A DNA stretch of 64,000 nt from positions 124,001 through 188,000 of the forward strand of contig NZ_SPQL01000009.1 of the NCBI RefSeq assembly GCF_004570385.1. Reading direction: 5' to 3'. A program made the translations under genes and the position numbers. The DNA comes from Blastococcus sp. CT_GayMR19. Lineage in GTDB: Bacteria > Actinomycetota > Actinomycetes > Mycobacteriales > Geodermatophilaceae. The notes under the pieces were generated by a model. That model made no database searches and was not told the DNA's origin. It worked only from the letters and a program-made list of their open reading frames with translations. Below, piece by piece: positions 1 to 9,875 of the stretch. Numbering within the stretch: the stretch's first letter is position 1; every line of letters begins with the position of its first letter.

Positions 1-1
1 G

Positions 2-697
2 GCCCGCACCGCGCTGGTGCAGGTCACGGTCCTGCAGGAGGCGGCCGCCGCGGCCCTGGCGACCGCCACGACCGCCGAGGTGTCCGCCCGGGCGCAGGCC
101 GCCGAGCTGGCCACCCAGCAGGCGTCGCTGGAGACCGAGCTCGCCTCGGCGCAGGCGGAGCTGCAGGAGCTGGTCGGGGCTCAGGCCGCGGCCGCCCGCA
201 CGGCGCAGGTCGCGCCGACGCCCCCCGCGCCGGTCGACGTCGCCCCCGCCCCGGCCGGCAATACCGCACGGGCCGGCGCCGGCAACTCCTCGGCGGCGCA
301 GGTCGCGATCGACGCGGCGAAGTCCTACCTGGGTACGCCCTACGCGTGGGGCGGCGGGGGCAGCAACGGCCCCGGCCCAGGCCAGGCGCCGGACCTCGGC
401 GTCATCGGCTTCGACTGCAGCGGGCTGACCCAGTACGCCTACGAGCAGGCCGGCATCAGCATCCAGCGCAACAGCCGGGCGCAGTACGCCTCGCTGCCCA
501 AGGTGTCCAGCGACGACCTGCAGCCCGGGGACCTCGTCTTCTGGGCGACGAACCCGGCGAACCCGGGGACGATCCACCACGTCGCCATCTACCTGGGCAA
601 CGGGCAGATCGTCGAGGCGCCCGAGAGCGGCGACGTCGTCAAGGTGTCGCCCATGCGGTGGGGGCACTACGCGGGTGCGGTGCGCCCCAGCGCCTGA
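2..697 (+). CDS. NlpC/P60 (C40) peptidoglycan endopeptidase, 5' truncated
   Basis: The frame is open from the window edge, so the N-terminus (probably a signal peptide) is missing. The first ~70 visible residues are Ala/Gln/Glu-rich and look like a coiled coil. A Pro-rich linker follows, then an NlpC/P60 domain from about base 296. The nucleophile Cys lies in GFDCSG (TGC at 416-418) and the second catalytic residue in the HHVAIYLGNG motif. RipA-type enzymes of this kind cut the D-Glu/meso-DAP peptide bond outside the cell, usually at the septum. The coiled-coil plus hydrolase design is shared with the Rpf-like protein at 24706-25794. Family is certain; the exact paralogue (RipA, RipC and so on) is not. 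Confidence 0.93.
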   Translation, partial: ARTALVQVTVLQEAAAAALATATTAEVSARAQAAELATQQASLETELASAQAELQELVGAQAAAARTAQVAPTPPAPVDVAPAPAGNTARAGAGNSSAAQVAIDAAKSYLGTPYAWGGGGSNGPGPGQAPDLGVIGFDCSGLTQYAYEQAGISIQRNSRAQYASLPKVSSDDLQPGDLVFWATNPANPGTIHHVAIYLGNGQIVEAPESGDVVKVSPMRWGHYAGAVRPSA

Positions 698-1037
698 CGA
701 CAGCCCCGGGAGCATCGCAGCGAGGAACGAGCGAGGAGCAACGGGACGCCGGGCGTGATCACCGGCGGCCATGACGTAGGGGCGTCGGGCAGCCACGGGG
801 GGAGCTGCCCGACGCGGAGCAAACGTTATCAGCCCCCGTCCTCCACGGGCAGGGGTTCTGCGCGCCTCGCCGAACAGTCCGGGATGTCGACCCGCACGCC
901 GCCGTCCGGGGCGCACCGGAACGTCCGCGGGGTGGCTGCCGCGCGCCGGTGTAGGACACTGGGACGGGGCCGGTTCTGCCGCCCCGTCGACGGCCGCCAC
1001 CTCAGGGCGCCGTCGGCCGGTACGACCAGGGAGCCCC
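698..1037. other. Gene-free spacer before the moxR operon
   Basis: No convincing gene is seen. The spacer holds one copy of a 30-bp dispersed repeat (710-739) just after the NlpC/P60 stop. A possible -10 hexamer, TAGGAC, lies at 952-957, but no good -35 accompanies it. Long reading frames through here are high-GC artefacts. Confidence 0.5.
710..739 (+). repeat. 30-bp dispersed repeat, copy 1
   Basis: This 30-bp word begins GAGCATCGCAGCGAGG and ends AGCGAGGAGC. It recurs without mismatch at 41208-41237. Both copies sit a few bases after a stop codon and on the coding strand of the upstream gene. Function unknown. Confidence 0.8.
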
Positions 1038-1108
1038 GTGAGCCAGCTTGCGCGCGAACCGTTCTCCGCTGCGGCGGGAACGCAGCCGACCAGCGTCGAG
1101 GGGGCGGC

Positions 1109-1112
<4 letters not shown>
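1038..1112 (+). CDS. Possible 24-codon upstream ORF coupled to moxR
   Basis: A GTG at 1038 has a good ribosome-binding site (AGGGAG, 5 nt upstream). It opens a 24-codon frame whose TGA (1110-1112) overlaps the moxR GTG (1109-1111) in a GTGA arrangement, so translation of the two could be coupled. The peptide (VSQLAREPFSAAAGTQ...) loosely resembles the start of moxR itself. It may therefore be a former N-terminus split off by a frameshift rather than a true leader peptide. No composition or homology evidence supports it alone. Confidence 0.35.
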
Positions 1113-2274
<1,162 letters not shown>

Positions 2275-2278
<4 letters not shown>

Positions 2279-3303
2279 TCCGGCGTCGCCGCCAGGCCGA
2301 GAGCCTCCAGCCGGGACCCGAGCACCCCGGGCTGCTGCTGCACCCCGCCACCCCTGGCTCCGGCATCGAGCCGGGCAGCGGCGACGGCGCGCCACCGCGG
2401 TTCGCCGACGGCCCGGCCGACGTCCTGCTGCGCCGGCTCGAGCTCACCGTCCGCCGGCGGCTGGACGGCCTGCTGCAGGGCGACCACCTCGGGCTCGTGC
2501 CGGGCTCGGGGTCGGAGGCCGGCGACTCCCGCACCTACCACCCGGGGGACGACGTCCGGCGGATGGACTGGCCGGTCACCGCGCGCACCCAGGTGCCGCA
2601 CATCCGCGAGACCATCGCCGACCGCGAGCTGGAGACCTGGGCGGTCGTCGACCTCTCGGCCAGCCTCGACTTCGGCACCGCCGCCTGCCAGAAGCGTGAC
2701 CTGGCCATCGCCGGGCTGGCCGCCGTCGGGCACCTCACCGTGCACGGCGGGAACCGGCTCGGCGCCGTCGTCACCACCGGAGAGCGGATCGACCGGTACC
2801 CGGCGATGCCCGGCCGGCTGGCCGCCGAACGCCTGCTGCGCTCGGTGGTCGCGACGCCCCGGGCGGCGGGCGGCCGCCGGGGGGACCTCGCTGCCGCCCT
2901 GGAGACGTTGCGGCGTCCCGTGCGCCGCCGGGGTCTGGTCGTGGTCATCTCCGACTTCCTGGGCGACAGCGACTGGGACCGACCGCTCCGGGGGCTGAGC
3001 GCGCGCCATGAGCTGCTGGCGATCGAGGTGGTCGACCCGCGCGAGCTCGAGCTGGTCGACGTCGGGCTGCTGACCGTCGTCGACCCGGAGAGCGGACAGA
3101 CCCTCGAGGTGCCCACCGGCGACCCGGAGTTCCGCTCTCGCTTCGCGCTCGGCGCGGCGGCGCAGCGGGAGGAGATCGCCGCTGCCCTGCGCCGGGCCGG
3201 CGCCGGTCACCTCCAGCTGAGCACCGACCGCGACTGGCTGATGGACGTCGTGCGATTTGTGGCTGAACGACGCCGAGCCGGCTCGGGAGGGGCATCACGA
3301 TGA
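2275..3303 (+). CDS. DUF58 domain protein of the MoxR operon
   Basis: A 342-aa protein with the DUF58 signature YHPGDDVRRMDW (residues 88-99) and a VWA-like DLSAS metal-site motif (126-130). DUF58 proteins almost always follow moxR and precede VWA genes; they are thought to form part of a metal-dependent assembly or stress complex, and their biochemistry is unsettled. The start is the GTG overlapping the moxR stop. The last ~17 codons use codons that are rare for this genome (CGA, TTT, GCA, TCA, GGA). The tail ERRRAGSGGASR is encoded again 63 bp downstream with different codons. Confidence 0.9.
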
Positions 3304-3368
3304 CGTGTTCCGGCCAGACTTCGTCTCGTGAACGCCGTCGCGCCGGCAGCGGGGGTGCGTCGCGATGA
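3300..3368 (+). CDS. 22-codon ORF bridging DUF58 and VWA genes (duplicated junction)
   Basis: An ATG overlaps the DUF58 stop (ATGA) and opens a 22-aa frame whose own TGA overlaps the VWA start (again ATGA). Its last 12 residues, ERRRAGSGGASR, are identical to the DUF58 C-terminus, but most codons differ and the difference is always synonymous. It reads as a duplicated gene junction rather than a functional peptide, although ribosomes could pass through it by coupled re-initiation. Not recognised as any family. Confidence 0.3.
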   Translation: MTCSGQTSSRERRRAGSGGASR

Positions 3369-4321
3369 CGTTCCAGGCACCGCTCTGGCTGCTCGCCCTG
3401 CTCGGCGTCGCCGCGCTGGTCGGGCTCTACGTGCTGGTGCAGCTGCGCCGGAAGGCCTACGCCGCGCGCTTCACCAACGTCGCGCTGCTCGGCTCGATCA
3501 TGCCGAAGCGCCCGGGCTGGCGGCGGCACCTCGCCTTCGGCGTGCTCGCCCTCGGGCTGGCCACGCTGGTGGTGTCCCTCGCCGTCCCGAGCACCGTGGT
3601 GCGGGTGCCGCGCGAGAAGGCGACCGTGGTGATGGCCGTCGACGTGTCCCTCTCCATGCAGGCCACCGACATCGAGCCGGACCGCTTCCGGGCGATGCAG
3701 ACGGCGGCCAAGGAGTTCGTCGACGTGCTGCCCGAGCGGATCAACCTCGGCCTGGTGTCCTTCGCCGGCACCGCGACCACCGTGGTGCCGCCGACGACCG
3801 ACCGCCTGCAGGTGGCCAATGCGATCGACAACCTGGACCTGGCCGAGTCGACGGCGATCGGCGAGGCGGTCTTCACGTCCCTGACGACGATCGAGAACTT
3901 CCAGTCGACCGTCGTCACGCGGGGGGAGGAGCCGCCGCCGGCGCGGATCGTGCTGCTCTCCGACGGCCAGACCACCGTCGGCCGGGAGGACACCCAGGCG
4001 ATCGACGCCGCGAAGGCGGCCGGGGTCCCGGTGTCGACCATCGCCTTCGGTACCGACTACGGAACCCTGGACCTCGACGGCGAGATCGTGCCCGTGCCGG
4101 TCGACCGGGCGGCGCTGGAGGCGATCGCCGATCAGACCGGTGGCAGCTACAGCCAGGCCGTGAGCGCCGCGGAGCTGGAGCAGGTCTACGCCGACCTGGG
4201 CAGCCAGATCGGCTACACGACCGAGCCGCAGGACATCAGCCCCTGGTTCGTGCGCTCCGGGGTGCTGATCGCCGTTCTGGGCGTCGTCCTCAGCCTGCTC
4301 TGGACCAACCGCCTCGTCTGA
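3365..4321 (+). CDS. Membrane-anchored VWA domain protein (BatA-like)
   Basis: A 318-aa protein with two N-terminal membrane helices (about 6-26 and 56-75), a von Willebrand A domain (about 86-280) with the MIDAS motif DVSLS (93-97), and a C-terminal helix (about 292-312). It resembles BatA-type proteins that display a VWA domain at the membrane and work with MoxR and DUF58 partners. It is the last gene of the operon. Its stop is followed within 4 bp by two palindromic repeats facing the convergent oxidoreductase gene. Confidence 0.92.
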   Translation: MTFQAPLWLLALLGVAALVGLYVLVQLRRKAYAARFTNVALLGSIMPKRPGWRRHLAFGVLALGLATLVVSLAVPSTVVRVPREKATVVMAVDVSLSMQATDIEPDRFRAMQTAAKEFVDVLPERINLGLVSFAGTATTVVPPTTDRLQVANAIDNLDLAESTAIGEAVFTSLTTIENFQSTVVTRGEEPPPARIVLLSDGQTTVGREDTQAIDAAKAAGVPVSTIAFGTDYGTLDLDGEIVPVPVDRAALEAIADQTGGSYSQAVSAAELEQVYADLGSQIGYTTEPQDISPWFVRSGVLIAVLGVVLSLLWTNRLV

Positions 4322-4324
4322 CGC

Positions 4325-4376
4325 GCTTTCGGTACCGGAAGCCGCGCGTGGCCGCGCCGCTTTCGGTACCGGAAGC
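4325..4376. repeat. Two copies of a GGTACC-centred palindromic repeat
   Basis: GCTTTCGGTACCGGAAGC occurs at 4325-4342 and again at 4359-4376. Each copy is a near-perfect palindrome. They occupy the short space between the convergent VWA and oxidoreductase genes and could fold as a bidirectional terminator-like structure, though without a T-run. Related copies lie at 43136-43222. Confidence 0.8.
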
Positions 4377-4383
4377 GCGGACT

Positions 4384-5355
4384 TCAGCGGGAGGGGTCGA
4401 GGACGAGCTTCCCGGTGGAGCGGCGGGCCAGCAGGTCCTGATGAGCCTCCCGGACGGCGGCCATCGGGTAGCGCCCGCCGACGACCGGCTTCAGCGCGCC
4501 CTCGGCGACCAGCGGGAGCAGTTCGCCCATGGCGGCGTCCAGCATCTGCGGCCGGGCCATGCAGTGCGCCAGCCAGAAGCCGATGACGGCGCGGCTCTTC
4601 TGCATCAGCGGGCCGACGTTGACGGGCTTGGGCTGCGTGCGGCCGGCCTGGCCGTAGGCGACGAGACGGCCGAACGGCGCGAGGGCCGAGAGCGACCCGT
4701 CGAAGACGTTCCCGCCGGTCATCTCCAGCACGATGTCGACCGGCTTGCCGCCGTTGGCCTCGCGCAGGGCGCCGGTGAACAGCTTCGGGTCGTCGGTGGC
4801 CAGCGCCGGGTCGACAGTGGCGTGGGCCCCGAGCTCTTCCGCCAGCGCCCGCTTCTCCGGGCTGGAGGCGGTGGCGATCACCCGTCCGGCGCCCCAGCGG
4901 CGGGCGAGCTGGACGGCGAGGCTGCCCACCCCGCCCGCGCCCGCGATGACGACGACCGACTCGCCCTCGGCCATGTGCGAGCTGGTCCTCAGCAGGTGCC
5001 AGGCGGTCGCGCCCTGGAGGACGACGGCGAGGGCCTGTTCGTCGCTCACGCCGTCGGGGACCGTCCAGGTGAGGAAGTCGTGGGCCACGACCTTCTGCGC
5101 GTAGCCGCCGCCGTCGAGCAGCCCGACCACCCGCCGGCCGCCGGCGACCGGGGTGCCGACGAACTCCGCGCCGGGGATCAGCGGCAGCTCCTGGGCCGAC
5201 AGGTAGCTGTTCTCGATCTGGTGGGTGTCGGCGTAGTTGATGCCGGCGGTGGAGACGTCGTAGAGCTGCTGCCCCTCGCCCGGGACGGGGTCAGGCAGGT
5301 CGACGACATCGAGGACTTCGGGTCCTCCGAACCGGGTGATCTGGACGGCTCGCAT
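4384..5355 (-). CDS. Quinone oxidoreductase family (zinc-free MDR) protein, intact copy
   Basis: A 323-aa medium-chain dehydrogenase/reductase of the NADPH:quinone reductase type. It has an N-terminal GroES-like fold (1-125) and a Rossmann domain with GAGGVG (139-144), and lacks the structural-zinc cysteines. Such cytoplasmic enzymes reduce quinones or enones with NADPH. A -10-like TAGGGT lies 7 nt before the ATG, which suggests a leaderless mRNA. The first ~45 codons of this gene family recur as three truncated fragments at 6690-6830, 9513-9649 and 11549-11685. This gene looks like the target or anchor of that array. Confidence 0.93.
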   Translation of the reverse strand: MRAVQITRFGGPEVLDVVDLPDPVPGEGQQLYDVSTAGINYADTHQIENSYLSAQELPLIPGAEFVGTPVAGGRRVVGLLDGGGYAQKVVAHDFLTWTVPDGVSDEQALAVVLQGATAWHLLRTSSHMAEGESVVVIAGAGGVGSLAVQLARRWGAGRVIATASSPEKRALAEELGAHATVDPALATDDPKLFTGALREANGGKPVDIVLEMTGGNVFDGSLSALAPFGRLVAYGQAGRTQPKPVNVGPLMQKSRAVIGFWLAHCMARPQMLDAAMGELLPLVAEGALKPVVGGRYPMAAVREAHQDLLARRSTGKLVLDPSR

Positions 5356-5720
5356 GCCAGCGACCCTAGGTCCTCGACGCTGACGGAACTTCCTGCCGCC
5401 CGGGCTCGAGTTCGAGGCTCGGCCGCTTGGTGCTCGCCTGCCCAGGCGATGAATCCAGGGAAGACCTGCTGCGGGGCTGCGCTCCGGCGTCCCTGCCGGC
5501 GATGCGACCTCGGTGCGACCAGGCGCCGAAAGCCGGCCCGGGGTAGCCCGCTGGGAGTTGGCGAGAAGGTCCGCAACCCGCTTCGGCAGGCGGGCAACAG
5601 CCCCCTGACGTGGTCGCGACGTCCCGCAGGTTGCGATACGCCTGCTGCCTCAGGGCGGGAGGCGTCGCGGCGTGGATCTGACTCAGTGCTTCCTCGAGAC
5701 GATGCGTGTTTCCCGCGACG
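5356..5720. other. Gene-free stretch between oxidoreductase and RibD-like gene
   Basis: No gene is recognised on either strand. The minus strand is partly open, but the translation has no recognisable domain. This may be a decayed coding remnant in the accessory region. Confidence 0.4.
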
Positions 5721-6326
5721 TCACGCAGGGGCTCCGAGCGGCGGGTGCTCGAGCACGCGTGGCTTGTACTCGACCAGCAGGATGCGGCCGTCGAACGTCC
5801 GGTGCTCGATCATCTCGAGGGCGACGTCCGGATAGCCGTCGTAGATGCGTTCTTCGCCCGTGGCCCCGGTGATCACCGGGAACATCCCGACCCGGAAGCG
5901 GTCGACGAGTCCGGCCTTCAGCAGGGACCGGCACAGGCTGAGGCTGCCGATCGTGCTGAGGAGCCCCGAGCCGTTCTGCTTCATGGCGCGGACGGCTTCG
6001 ACGGCGTCGTCGCGGACGAGCGTGGAGTTGGCCCACGCCAGTGGCTCCTCGAGCGAGGAGGAGAACACCACCTTGGACGCTTGGGTGAGCTCGTTGACGG
6101 ACGCCTCTTCCTCGGGCCTGAACTCCTCTTGGCCATTCGGGACCTCGCCCGCGGCGAAGCCCGACATCAGGCGGTAGGTGTTCGCTCCCATCAGGTAGGT
6201 GACCTCGGGCTGCTCGCCGAGCCAAGCGAGGTACTCCGGGCCCTCGAGGCCCCAGAACCCGGGCCAGCCCTCTCCCGATGCGTAGCCGTCGAGGGAGGTG
6301 ATGAAGTCGACAAGAAGCTCTGACAT
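5721..6326 (-). CDS. Dihydrofolate reductase-fold (RibD C-terminal) protein
   Basis: A 201-aa protein of the RibD_C/dihydrofolate reductase superfamily. It opens with LLVDFITSLDGYASG, the usual first strand and loop, and continues with the GANTYRLM segment and a C-terminal beta-rich half. Members reduce pteridine or ribityl-aminopyrimidine-like substrates with NADPH, but stand-alone small members such as this mostly have unknown substrates. It lies alone between the intact oxidoreductase gene and its first 5' fragment, so it may be cargo of the accessory array. A paralogue lies at 14379-14999. Confidence 0.85.
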   Translation of the reverse strand: MSELLVDFITSLDGYASGEGWPGFWGLEGPEYLAWLGEQPEVTYLMGANTYRLMSGFAAGEVPNGQEEFRPEEEASVNELTQASKVVFSSSLEEPLAWANSTLVRDDAVEAVRAMKQNGSGLLSTIGSLSLCRSLLKAGLVDRFRVGMFPVITGATGEERIYDGYPDVALEMIEHRTFDGRILLVEYKPRVLEHPPLGAPA

Positions 6327-6689
6327 GGTGGTGTCCGTTCCTAGGGTGTTACGAGCTGGGACCGGCCGGAAGCCACGAACTCATCGGCCGCGCTGCGGGG
6401 TAACGAGGAACCCATGACGCTGCAGCCGAGCGTCCCTGCTCGCCCGCGCCCAGCGCGCTGCTCCGAGCTGACCGATGCCCACCGGGCCACCCGACCCGTC
6501 GCCGGCTTCGGCGGCTTCCTCGACTACGCGAGTCACCAAGATCACCAAAGCGGCCAATACTCGCTCCCTGGACACGAGTCCGGACAGCGCAGGTGGGGCC
6601 AAGACTTCTTCCCACCTGCCGCAGAAGTCGGCCCCGGTGTCTTCGACGGGCGAACCGAGACGCGCGAGGTCGATCAGTGGCGTGTTCTG
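6327..6689. other. Gene-free stretch ending at the first oxidoreductase fragment
   Basis: No gene is supported here. Composition is less GC-biased than in neighbouring coding DNA and reading frames are short. The stretch ends exactly where similarity to the oxidoreductase 5' end begins. Confidence 0.4.
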
Positions 6690-6830
6690 TCAGTGGTAGG
6701 TGTCGGCGAAGTTGACGCCTGCGGTCGAGACGTCGTACAGCCGCTGGCCGTCACCCGGCGTCGGCTGGGGGACGTCGACGACATCGAGGACCTCGGGACC
6801 GCCGAAGCGGGTGATCTGCCCAGCGCGCAT
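6690..6830 (-). pseudogene. Quinone oxidoreductase 5' fragment 1
   Basis: The minus strand encodes MRAGQITRFGGPEVLDVVDV and continues to NFADTYH followed by TGA, 46 residues in all. It aligns without gaps to residues 1-46 of the intact oxidoreductase at 4384-5355. Similarity starts at the ATG (6828-6830) and stops at codon 45-46. The reading frame is intact, but no downstream part of the gene follows. It differs from the intact gene at many positions, so it is not a recent local duplicate. Confidence 0.85.
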
Positions 6831-7060
6831 AGGAGTGGGGCTGGGGGACGGCAGTGCCAGCCTCGTCCCGGACACCTGAGCCACCGGTCGCTGGCCGTCG
6901 GGGTCGGCCTCTGGTCGGAGGACGGCGAGGTCAGGTCGATCATGTTGTGCGACTGACGACCCGGCGGAATGCTTCCGCGTGGGAGCGGTTGACCCCTGGC
7001 GGCAGGCCACTGACCTGTCGGACGCCGAACACCCCCGACCCGATGAACCCGGAGCCCACC

Positions 7061-7849
7061 GTGCGCACGCGCCTGCCCCTGACCCTTGCCCTCGCCACCG
7101 CCCTGCTGCTGACGTCCTGCGGCGGGGGATCAGACGAGGCGGGAGGCGGCAGCGCGAGCGGCTCCGAGGACGTGCTGCGCGTCGGGACGGAGGGCACCTA
7201 CGCGCCCTTCACCTTCCACGACCCGAGCAGCAACGAACTGACCGGCTACGACGTCGAGGTCGCCGAGGCCGTCGGTGCGGAGCTCGGCATGGAGGTCGAG
7301 TTCAGCGAGACGCAGTTCGACGCGATCTTCGCCGGCCTCGAGGCCGACCGGTACGACGTCATCGCCAACCAGGTCACGATCAACCCCGAGCGTGAGGAGA
7401 AGTACCTGTTCTCTGCGCCCTACACCGTCTCGACCGGCGTCGTCATCACGCGGGCGGACGACGACAGCGTCACCTCGCTGGCCGACGTCAAGGGCAAGCG
7501 CAGCGCGCAGTCGACAACCAGCTCGTTCGCCGAGGTCGCCACCGAGGCCGGGGCGCAGGTCGAGGCCGTCGAGGGCTTCACCCAGGCCATCACGCTGCTC
7601 AAGCAGGAGCGCGTCGACGTCACGATCAACGACAGCCTCGCCTTCTTGGAGTACCAGAAGAGCACCGGCGACGAAGACGTGAAGATCGCCACCGAGATCG
7701 ACCAGCCGAGCGAGCAGGCGCTGGTCTTCCGCAAGGACAGCGCCGACCTCCAGGCCCGGGTGGACGAGGCCCTCGCGGCGCTGCGTGCCGACGGTGCGCT
7801 CGCCCGCATCTCCGAGAAGTACTTCGGTGAGGACGTCAGCGGGGAGTGA
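7061..7849 (+). CDS. Amino-acid (cystine-type) ABC transporter substrate-binding lipoprotein
   Basis: A 262-aa SBP_bac_3 family protein. A short hydrophobic signal peptide ends in the lipobox LLTSC (Cys20), so the protein is expected to be a lipid-anchored receptor outside the membrane. Motifs [21 protein letters not shown] and [16 protein letters not shown] resemble cystine binders (TcyA/TcyJ type). The GTG at 7061 is preferred because GGAG lies 6 nt upstream; an ATG at 7043 is an alternative. It is the first gene of a three-gene import operon, immediately right of oxidoreductase fragment 1. Ligand is inferred from family resemblance only. Confidence 0.9.
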   Translation: MRTRLPLTLALATALLLTSCGGGSDEAGGGSASGSEDVLRVGTEGTYAPFTFHDPSSNELTGYDVEVAEAVGAELGMEVEFSETQFDAIFAGLEADRYDVIANQVTINPEREEKYLFSAPYTVSTGVVITRADDDSVTSLADVKGKRSAQSTTSSFAEVATEAGAQVEAVEGFTQAITLLKQERVDVTINDSLAFLEYQKSTGDEDVKIATEIDQPSEQALVFRKDSADLQARVDEALAALRADGALARISEKYFGEDVSGE

Positions 7850-8514
7850 GCGCGATCGACTGGGAGCTGGTCCGCAGCAGCCTGGGCCCGCTGTTCGACG
7901 GGCTCGTTCGCGGCACGCTGCCTCTCACCGCGGTGAGCTTCGTGCTGGGGCTGGCCATCGCCCTCGTGGTGGCGCTGATGCGGCTGTCGGGGCGGCGACT
8001 GGTGGCTGGGGTGGCCCGGGCCTACGTCTCGGTCATCCGCGGTACGCCGCTGCTGCTCCAGCTGTTCATCGTCTTCTACGGGCTGCCCTCGCTCGGGATC
8101 ACACTCGACCCGTGGCCGAGCGCAATCATCGCCTTGTCCCTCAATGTCGGGGGCTACGCCTCCGAGGCGGTGCGGGGAGCCATCCTCGCCGTGCCGCCCG
8201 GGCAGTGGGAGGCGGCGATGACCGTCGGGATGGGGCCGATCACGACGCTGCGCCGGGTGGTGCTGCCCCAAGCCGCGCGGATCGCCGTTCCGCCGCTGAG
8301 CAACACGCTCATCTCGCTGGTGAAGGACACCTCGCTCGTCTCGGTGGTCCTGGTCACCGAGCTGCTGCGCAGGGCCCAGGAGATCGCCGGGCAGAGCTTC
8401 GAGTTCTTCACGCTCTACGGCGTCGCCGCCGTCTACTACTGGGTGGTGTGCCTCGTGCTCTCCTTCGGTCAGACTCGGCTGGAGACCCGGCTGTCGCGGC
8501 ACGTGGCCGCATGA
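7846..8514 (+). CDS. Amino-acid ABC transporter permease
   Basis: A 222-aa HisM-type (polar amino acid uptake) permease with about five membrane helices. Its cytoplasmic EAA loop ([20 protein letters not shown]) couples to the ATPase. The GTG start overlaps the stop of the binding-protein gene by four bases, and its own stop overlaps the ATPase start, so the three products are probably made in concert. Only one permease gene is present, so a homodimeric channel is expected. Confidence 0.93.
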   Translation: MSAIDWELVRSSLGPLFDGLVRGTLPLTAVSFVLGLAIALVVALMRLSGRRLVAGVARAYVSVIRGTPLLLQLFIVFYGLPSLGITLDPWPSAIIALSLNVGGYASEAVRGAILAVPPGQWEAAMTVGMGPITTLRRVVLPQAARIAVPPLSNTLISLVKDTSLVSVVLVTELLRRAQEIAGQSFEFFTLYGVAAVYYWVVCLVLSFGQTRLETRLSRHVAA

Positions 8515-9266
8515 GCACCCCGCTGCTCGAGGCCCGCGGGCTCGTCAAGTCCTTCGGCGCCAACCGCGTGCTGCGCGGCGTCGACGTTGCGGTGCCGGCA
8601 GGGTCGGTCACGTGCCTCATCGGGCCGTCCGGCTCCGGCAAGACAACGGTGCTGCGCAGCCTCAACGGGCTGGAGACACCGGAGGCCGGCACGGTGCGGA
8701 TCGGGGACGTCGAGCTCGACTGGGCGACCCGGCCCGAGGCCCGCGCTGTGTCCCGGCTGCGAGGTCAGAGCGGAATGGTCTTCCAGGCTCACAACCTGTT
8801 CCCACACCTCACCGTGCTGGACAACGTGACCTCCGGGCCGGTGTTCGCGCATGGCCGGCCGCGTGCGGAGGCGCAGGAGGAGGCCCGGGCGCTGCTGACC
8901 CGTGTGGGTCTGTCCGACAAGGCGGACGCCTACCCGGTGCAGCTCTCGGGTGGGCAGCAGCAGCGCGTCGGCATCGCCCGCGCGCTGGCCACTCGGCCGG
9001 AGGTGGTGCTGTTCGACGAGCCGACCAGTGCCCTGGACCCCGAGCTGGTCGGCGAGGTGCTGCAGGTGATGCAGTCGCTGGCCGCAGAGGGCTGGACGAT
9101 GGTCGTGGTGACCCACGAGATGCGGTTCGCCCGGCAGGTGGCCGACCAGGTGCTCTTCCTCGACGGCGGCGTGGTCGTGGAGCATGGGCCGCCGTCGGAG
9201 GTGCTCGTCGAGCCGCGGGAGTCCCGCACCCGGCAGTTCTTGCATCGCCTGCTCGACCCCCTGTAG
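8511..9266 (+). CDS. Amino-acid ABC transporter ATP-binding protein
   Basis: A 251-aa ABC ATPase. It has Walker A GPSGSGKT (38-45), Q-loop [10 protein letters not shown], signature LSGGQQQR (144-151), Walker B with [10 protein letters not shown] (166-175) and the H-loop VTHEM. It is typical of GlnQ/TcyC-type uptake systems and energises import from the cytoplasmic face. The ATG start overlaps the permease stop (ATGA). About 250 bp without a gene separate it from the next oxidoreductase fragment. Confidence 0.95.
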   Translation: MSTPLLEARGLVKSFGANRVLRGVDVAVPAGSVTCLIGPSGSGKTTVLRSLNGLETPEAGTVRIGDVELDWATRPEARAVSRLRGQSGMVFQAHNLFPHLTVLDNVTSGPVFAHGRPRAEAQEEARALLTRVGLSDKADAYPVQLSGGQQQRVGIARALATRPEVVLFDEPTSALDPELVGEVLQVMQSLAAEGWTMVVVTHEMRFARQVADQVLFLDGGVVVEHGPPSEVLVEPRESRTRQFLHRLLDPL

Positions 9267-9512
9267 CCACGACCGGCCTGGGCGCGTTGGAGCTGCGCGC
9301 CTCCAGGGCTTCGCGAGCGCCTGATGCCCGCAGGCGTCGAGAGCCGCCATCGCGATGTGCTCGAGGCATCGGACTGGGCTCGTTCGATCGGTGCCTTCTC
9401 GGACGTCGTCGCATGCGATCAGTGGGGCGTGAGGTTCCGCCGCGGTCGCCGCCTCGCGTCACTTCGGGGCTACGGCGGGGCTGCGCGGTGCATGTGAGTG
9501 TGACGACGGGGC

Positions 9513-9649
9513 GTGGTGCGTGTCGGCGTAGTTGGTACCGGCTGTCGACACCTCGTAGAGCTGCTGACCGGGACGGGCTCCGGCTCGGCGATGTCGACGA
9601 TCTCCAGGACCTCGGGACCGCCGAAGCGGGTGATCTGCACGGCACGCAT
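9513..9649 (-). pseudogene. Quinone oxidoreductase 5' fragment 2 (frameshifted)
   Basis: On the minus strand the ATG at 9649 begins MRAVQITRFGGPEVLEIVDI. A small deletion shifts the frame near codon 25, after which the next frame reads GQQLYEVSTAGTNYADTHH. Similarity ends at the same codon (45-46) as in fragments 1 and 3. The upstream flank keeps CAGGGT 6 nt before the ATG, matching TAGGGT of the intact gene, so the copied block appears to include the promoter -10 region. Confidence 0.85.
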
Positions 9650-9875
9650 CGCTCGACCCTGGTTCTGACCGTCGAGCAGAAGCTGGGTCCGGCAGCGTTG
9701 ACGATGGATCCCTCCGCCCGCCCGGGTCTCGGCGGAACTGTGCGGCGGGACGGGCCGGAGGATGGGCCGACAGAGACTGTCGGATGGTGTGTCGTCCGGT
9801 CGGACTGCGTGCGCCGGGCTACTGAAAGCTTCAGTCGCAAATGGGGTCTGCCTCTCGCATCTTCATCTGTCGCCG

